Below, piece after piece: positions 43,783 through 64,000 of a DNA stretch of 64,000 nucleotides. Position numbers and translations under genes: made by a program. How positions within the stretch are numbered: the stretch's first letter is position 1; each line of letters opens with the position of its first letter. Source of the DNA: Diadema setosum (lineage: Eukaryota; Echinodermata; Echinoidea; Diadematoida; Diadematidae); contig NC_092693.1 in NCBI RefSeq assembly GCF_964275005.1, positions 24,517,122 through 24,581,121 of the forward strand. Reading direction: 5' to 3'. A model generated the notes under the pieces. That model saw only the letters and a list, made by a program, of their open reading frames with translations, was not told the origin of the DNA and did not search any database.

Positions 43783-46700
43783 TGTCGTATAACAATACTC
43801 GCATATAAATATTGTTGAAAACTTCTCCATCAATCCACATTACTGGGTAGAATTTAAAGTGTTTCTTTTTACTTCAAATATCAGAACAAGAAAAATCACA
43901 CAATTTTCTTGCTGCCGACAATGTTTTGAAATTTACTAACAAATTTTTAGTTAGAGGTGCTTGAATATTCAATGTTTTGTTGTTGTTGATATTGATTCTT
44001 GTGTTGCTCAGTAAATTTCTCCGCACAATATTAATGTTGCGTGGATGATGGCTAGCGCAAGTGATAAAATTCGGAATAAAAAAAAAAAACAGTACAAAAT
44101 TTTATGTATATAGAGACAATGGGAATAAAAAAGACATGAACTAAAAAAAAAAAAAAAAAATAACCTCCACATGCACCCTGAGCAGTTTTCTTTTCAAAGA
44201 AAACGTCGCATATGAGACAAATTCAAATAATGTTTATTGCGTGAGACATTAATAAGTAGGCCCTGTCATGATGAAAGAAAATAATATTGAAGGAAATTAC
44301 GGAAACAAGATCGAATCTCTCTCGTCATTTGACTAATAAAATATGTAGTGGGATGACGCAGTGTAGTGTTTCGAAACTATACAAAATTATTATGATTATA
44401 GGTATACAGATGAACAAAATGAGACTACGCAGAACACCGTCATTAGACACTCTTGTGCATTTCTAAAGATGTAAATGATCTGTGACAGGGCCTGTTCAAT
44501 ATTCCACTCATGCAGGGACAGCGGAATTAACCATGTATAGGGTTGGGGTGCTGAAGCCCCCCATGTGTTTGGCTCTGAAAGACAAATCGGACAAAAAAAA
44601 ATCGGGAAGAACAGCCACAATACCCATGACTAGAAGGTTCCATCCTTAGATAAGTTCAAGGGGGGGGGGGGTGGAATACCACTGTCCTCTGAGCCTCTGC
44701 CTCTCACCCGAAAACGTTCCGTGGTCCCTGCCATGCATAACAGAATAATAATCAAATGAAAATAATTTCTCAAGGCCATTTTACGACAGGGATATGAATT
44801 CTATATATAGTCTGTATTTATAGCTCCTTTATGTCAATGCCAAAAAAAAAAGAAAAGAAAAGTGCGTGATCCTTTCTTATCAGTGTAACTTTCCCGGCAG
44901 GAGCGTGATGATATAACTTGCTCATCTTCATGAATGTCCCATAGTTTAGAGCACTAAACATGATTGAATGCTGAAAAGACCTCAGCACTCAGCACAAAAA
45001 GAAAGTGAGCGCTTTTTCATTTTCAGATTTTTCATATCTGACTGTAAACCAATATAACTAGATATTAAAGTATAGCAAATTTCATACTCCTTTACAGTCT
45101 GTTTCGGTATGGGGTAACATTATCTTTAACGACTTAACTTTACATGAATGAATATGCCTTTGTAGCCTACATTTGTTTTTCTCTGTCAAGGTGCACAGGC
45201 AAAATGTGCTATGATTAATGGACAATCATCTGCCAGTGCTGTGTTAATACCCCCTCACATAATGAAAGGGATGGAAATAAAATGACCAAGGTTACACAAT
45301 GTCGATGTCTTTGAATGACAGTTGATAGCACTGTAGAGTCTTCGCACTCCCCTTCTCTCCCTTTCTGTTTATCTTTTCCAAATGTCATTTACGGTAATAT
45401 ATTAACATAGAGTAACATTTTGGTAAACCTGAATGTAAGGTGGGTTGAGGGAGACTTCAAGGAGGGAGAGCAAATCCCTGCTGGAATAGGCCTAGTGGGA
45501 TGGTATAATACACCTGTTTAATGGTATACCAATCTCCGAAAGAGAGATATGAATGGCGTAGCGCGCGAAATAAGTAATTCGGAGCAGTGACTGAAGTTAC
45601 CGCCAATAAATGATGTTTGCATGCGGATTGCAGGGATTGCCCCTGTTTTACTACTTCGCATCAGCGCAATTCGAAAGGTGTATGTTGTCTATAAGCCTAT
45701 CCGTGTAAAAGTTCTGGGTATTGTAGTACCTACATGTAATTCTTCATAAACACATGACGTGTTGAAAATTAAACCTTCTTCATATAATTCACGAAAGCTC
45801 CAATGTCTGCTTCAGTCCTGAAACTTGGGGGCGAAGGTCACGCCGAAAGCTAGTTCACTGCTCAACACATAGGCTCAGACCTCTCCAACCACAGACTTTG
45901 CAAAACATAGAATCGTCTTCAATAATTAAGAGCAGTTGAAAACAGCCATGCAGGAAGTATGGTAATTTGCATGTGTCAGTGCTGCGTGAATGGCTTTTGT
46001 TAATGTTGCTGAAAAGAATGCACATTCACCTTCAAATACCAATAGCCAATGCACCTGGTTTAGAACAACACATACAGTTGTCATGAAGCCCTATCTTATA
46101 GGTTTTGAATACGTCAGTTGCAAATCCATCTCAAGAAAAGGTCTGCAATGACCTTTGTCTTCACATGCTCAGCTTGGAACTGTGAACTGGCTTATTGCAG
46201 GTGTTTTCTGAAACAATCTAAACAATCGAAGGAATATATGTTTGCACTAGCCTGAATCTGAACGAAAGCGTGTCCACGAGCCAGCCTCCAAATGAAGTGT
46301 TCTAGGCCTACTTTGTAGAAAAATTCACCTTAATCAACCAGGGCTAATTTCTATCACGCTGTTCGTCCAGGGAGAAAACCAGTTAAATTTATATTCTATC
46401 CGAGCGAGCGATAACAAAACATTGAACTATAGGCCTTATATTGCTAGCTGTCTATAGGATAGAGGATTAAAGACGCTTATGATCAAATTCAAATGAATAT
46501 TTCCAATAACACAATCCATGTTGTCGATACAAATTCAAAGAAAACAAAGTAAACGAACAATATTTATTACAACAAAAAGTGCATAATATTATGATATAAA
46601 TATTCAAAATAATTGCGTTAATGGAAAAGAGGGCCCCATTGCACGTAAAAGACAAGCTTGTAGGAATGTGGAATGGGCCTTGCACTCAATACATCGAAAT

Positions 46701-46978
46701 TACAATAGAATGAATGTAAAGGTATACTAAGGCCTACTCCTTGTGCTGAAATATCATTTCTAAAGTGTTGTCTAGACACACTCACAAGTCACGGCCATTT
46801 CAAATTACCCAATTTCAGCAAACCTTTGAAAAGGCTAATTTTAAAAGACCTCCACGGAACTTTTAAATCCCGAAATTCCAAACAGCATTTTTTTTTCAAA
46901 ACTCTGATAGGCCTATAGGCTCCCTAACACATGACTGTTCATAAAATGGGAACTCGACCTCCATGTTTATCAAGTACA

Positions 46979-47306
46979 CAGGCGTCGACCAGTTTTCAAA
47001 ATCATAAGAGGGGGCAAAACTCAAGATCTATATGCGGGGGAGCGAAGCGACTTAAAAGGGGGGTTTGGGGATGGGGTATCCCTCCTCTAATAAGACTAAC
47101 AAATAAAGGGAAATTTTGTATTTTCAGAACTGAAATTCAGCAATTTGGTGTACATTTTTGGTGAAATATTTGGAATTTTTTTCTATCAAAAATGCATGGA
47201 GGAGGTGTGGGACAGGGCCGGCGGAACGGGGGGAGGGGCAAAGTATAATAGGCCCCTAGTTATTCTATTTTTGCTTGTTAGCAAAAAAAAACAAAAAAAC
47301 AAAAAA

Positions 47307-47342
<36 letters not shown>

Positions 47343-47562
47343 ACCAAACAAACAAACGAGCAAGAGGATCCCGGTTCCTTATAGCGGCGGGGGGGGGGGG
47401 GGGAGGGGAGGGTGACATATTTGAACAATATTCAATGAATGAAGCAAGAAAATTTTGATATGTTTGCCTCCCCACATGGGGGTGGGGTCAACTGGCCCTT
47501 GCCCTTGCGGCCACCCCCCCCCCCGGCAATCGCCACTCTACAGTCGACGCCCGCGCGCCCTG
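46979..47562. mobile_element. Composite G-rich element with GGCGTCGAC ends
   Basis: The left end CAGGCGTCGAC faces CAGTCGACGCCCGCGCG and CCCTG at the right. Inside are GGGGGAGCGAAGCGAC, ACAGGGCCGGCGGAACGGGG (like the left end of the 43467 MITE), a (CA)n tract at 47310-47338 and long G/C runs. The ends match only over about 11 bp and no duplication is clear, so boundaries are tentative. Confidence 0.4.
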
Positions 47563-47570
47563 AATATTAA

Positions 47571-48133
47571 AGGACAAGTTCACCTTCATAAACATAAGGA
47601 TTGAGAGAATGCAGCAACATCAGTAGAACACATCAGTGAAAGTTTGAGGAAAATTGGACAATCGATGCAAAAGTTATGAATTTTTAAAATTTTTGTGTTG
47701 GAACCGCTGGATGAGGAGACTACTAAGGCTCGTGATGTCATATGAGTACAACAGTATAAAGAAAATGTAAAGAAAATTCAACATATTTTCACTTTTTTCG
47801 CATAATAAAAGGGCACTTGACTTGCCTCTTTCTAAAGGCAATGGGAATAATATTACCCATAACATTATGTCAGTAACAAGTCAAGGGAATGTGTACTTTT
47901 TTTCAAAAGATGAAATTTTGTGAAATTCTCTTTATATTTTCCTTATATTGTTGTACGCATGTGACATCATACACTGCAGTAAAGTCTTGTCATCCAGTGG
48001 TGACTGTACAAAAACTTCAAAAATTCATAACTTTTGAACGGATTGTCCGATTTTCCTCAAACTTTCAATGATGTGTTCTACTAATATTGCTACATTCTCT
48101 CAATCCTTATGTTAATGAAGGTGAACTTGTCCT
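47571..48133. mobile_element. TTAA-flanked palindromic MITE (copy 1)
   Basis: Begins AGGACAAGTTCACCTTCATA and ends with its complement. TTAA flanks both ends (47567-47570, 48134-48137). The inverted arms are long, including GATTGAGAGAATGCAGCAA, GTGTTCTACT and TTTGAGGAAAATYGGACAAT, so the element folds over most of its length. TTAA duplication is the piggyBac hallmark, though the CCC terminus is absent. Confidence 0.85.
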
Positions 48134-49121
48134 TTAATAATGGCGGACACGTGGCTTGATTAATCCCTCGACAAAATATACCATCTGGTATATAATGTAG
48201 GACCTAGATACATAAATGAAATATAATACATTGTACTGGTAATTTGTAATTATATACATAAAACAAACATTGCTTATGCAATAGCTAAGAAAAGTTAAAT
48301 TCATAAAAGGTAAAGAAGAGAAATAGAGCGGTGTCATGGGCAACAATAACATGTTTGTTGCCGCATAATATAAGCACAAAATGCGTTGTTTATGATTATA
48401 ATAATGATAATAATAATACAGGGTACTTATAATGCGCCAATTCCACATAACTAACGTGCTCAAGGCGCAGTAGAAGAAGTGAGTTATGAAATAGAAAAAT
48501 CCTTACACAAATTCATGCACATGAAAATGAATGACACAGTAATGATGATGGAAAAAAATCAAATTCTACTGGAAAACGGTTACAAACAAATAAAATTGTG
48601 ATCTTTGATACCAAACGTGGCATTGGGGATCACACTTCTCATTTTCTTTTCAATTTTCTGTGCTGTTTTGTCATCAATATTTGTTTTTCGTGTGACAAAA
48701 TTAGCGATGAACTGGAACTCACAGTTTTTGGTTGCACGCAACAGCTAGCGATGCTGCGATGTCGCGTAGTCAAGTATTAGCATTAGCAAGTCTATTTGAA
48801 GATACCATAGGATTCTACGATTTCGAACCACCATGTTCAGAGGATAGATTCAGGCGCGCCAAAATGGTTCATGAGACTCGGGCTCTCCATGGTGTAGATC
48901 GTGCATGCATTTACACAGGCCCGTATGCACAGCGTGAGCGTCCGGGGGATATACGAGTACACACATTCACTGTATGTTAGTATACAACGTATAAAGTAGG
49001 GAAGGTCATTTTTACTCGTTCTGAAGTTGTGAACTGTGAACTGTGAGCAAAATTATCAAGACTTTATTGGCAAAGACGCGTAATTTCTTGCTTTCCTAAC
49101 TGCTACAGAGTTCTCCTCATA

Positions 49122-63409
<14,288 letters not shown>

Positions 63410-63639
63410 GTGAGTGATGGAGGCCCAGTGGGAGCTACCGTAGAGCACAGTGCTTGAAGCTTTGTACTCGTATGAAAGATGAAGTCTGTTATTGTATATA
63501 TCCTTAGACAAAGTGTTTTACATAATGTTCCTCATCAACCCCCCCCCCCTTCTTGAAGAGCAAAAAAAAAACCATATTATCATACATACAACAACAACAA
63601 AAAAAAAAAGACAAAGCAAGTTGTACCTGGCAGTGGTTG

Positions 63640-63911
63640 GGGTAAGATATAGTGCCTGGGCCCTCTGGAAGAGAAATGCTGATACTGTTATGCCATACAT
63701 TTAGCGAGTCTAAATCTTCACGAAGAGGGACCTCGCGAGTGGTCGAGTTCATGATCATGGAGTTTAGTGCTGAATGGAGAAATGTATACATGCACGTCAC
63801 ATTCCTATCAGGATCAGATTCAATATTTCCGCGTGTCTTTAAATTGGCGAATAGCACCTGACTTGTGAAATTCACGAAAATAGAAACGTCGCAAAATATT
63901 TGGCGTATACA
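63640..63911 (-). mobile_element. Fragment of CGCGAA-type MITE
   Basis: Read leftwards from 63911: ATACTGTATACGCCAAATAT, TTGCGACGTTTCTATTTTCG, AATTTCACAAGTCAGGTGC. Repeated TTYGCGAA-like words suggest one end of a dispersed MITE. The other end was not found. Confidence 0.4.
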
Positions 63912-64000
63912 GTATTAAAGACCCTAAAGCGGTCAAAAAGCCATGTTGTTACACGTAATCCATACTTACAATTATTACACTATAGAGGAGTGTGCAAGCC

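Larger units (their letters stand above)
42093..49121. other. Region between dipeptidase and SPT16
   Basis: About 7 kb of AT-rich DNA. A possible polyadenylation signal AATAAA at 42207-42212 follows the dipeptidase stop. Repeats: MITE at 43467-43782, a composite G-rich element at about 46979-47562, and the TTAA MITE at 47571-48133. An 83-codon frame at 48732-48980, just upstream of SPT16, is not recognised. I saw no tRNA or conserved protein segment here. Confidence 0.6.

Noticed and set aside
48732..48980. 83-codon frame upstream of SPT16
   Set aside because: No recognisable domain. Its length is not exceptional for this sequence and it cannot be joined to SPT16 exon 1 without a visible donor.

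Overview
This is eukaryotic nuclear DNA, AT-rich, intron-rich and packed with small transposons. It carries parts of three protein-coding genes, each split into short exons (53-231 nt) with good splice signals. Gene content, intron style and repeat families (TTAA-flanked MITEs, tRNA-derived SINEs, CR1/L2-like and RTE-like LINE fragments, hAT-like MITEs) suggest an invertebrate deuterostome, most likely an echinoderm and perhaps a sea urchin. The organism assignment is inference; no organelle, rRNA or other diagnostic gene is present.

Layout. (1) 332-16133, minus strand: a CYP3-like cytochrome P450, read from its membrane anchor (16058-16133) through the C-helix, I-helix (AGYDTT) and ExxR (ETLR) exons. 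The heme-cysteine exon lies beyond the left edge. Its introns hold a CR1/L2-type LINE with an open RT frame (7103-9265), an RTE-type LINE broken by three TAG codons (11636-13084) and several MITEs. (2) 19836-42092, plus strand: a complete ten-exon membrane dipeptidase (renal dipeptidase, M19 family), 439 residues, with all zinc ligands. Its 10-kb intron 3 contains two inverted arrays of a roughly 166-bp repeat rich in AGGTCA half-sites, plus a hairpin-bearing tandem repeat. (3) 49122 to beyond the right edge, plus strand: SPT16, the large subunit of the FACT histone chaperone; eleven exons (470 residues, about the N-terminal 45%) are visible. Intron 5 carries, on the opposite strand, a candidate first exon of a P2X7-C-terminal-domain-like gene.

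The three genes are functionally unrelated: detoxification or lipid oxidation, extracellular peptide hydrolysis, and chromatin transcription. Nothing suggests an operon. The P450 and the dipeptidase are divergently oriented, with about 3.7 kb between their first recognised exons. The dipeptidase and SPT16 are tandem, separated by about 7 kb of repeat-rich DNA. Exon boundaries were set by hand from GT-AG (rarely GC-AG) signals, reading-phase continuity and family resemblance from memory; no alignment program was used.

Most unusual points: AGGTCA repeats spaced as IR1 and DR4 in two inverted arrays; a P450 whose ATG is one base out of frame with its anchor, which lacks the proline-rich hinge and for which one exon could not be found; a MITE starting nine bases inside a P450 intron; two candidate GC-AG introns; and the nested antisense exon in SPT16.
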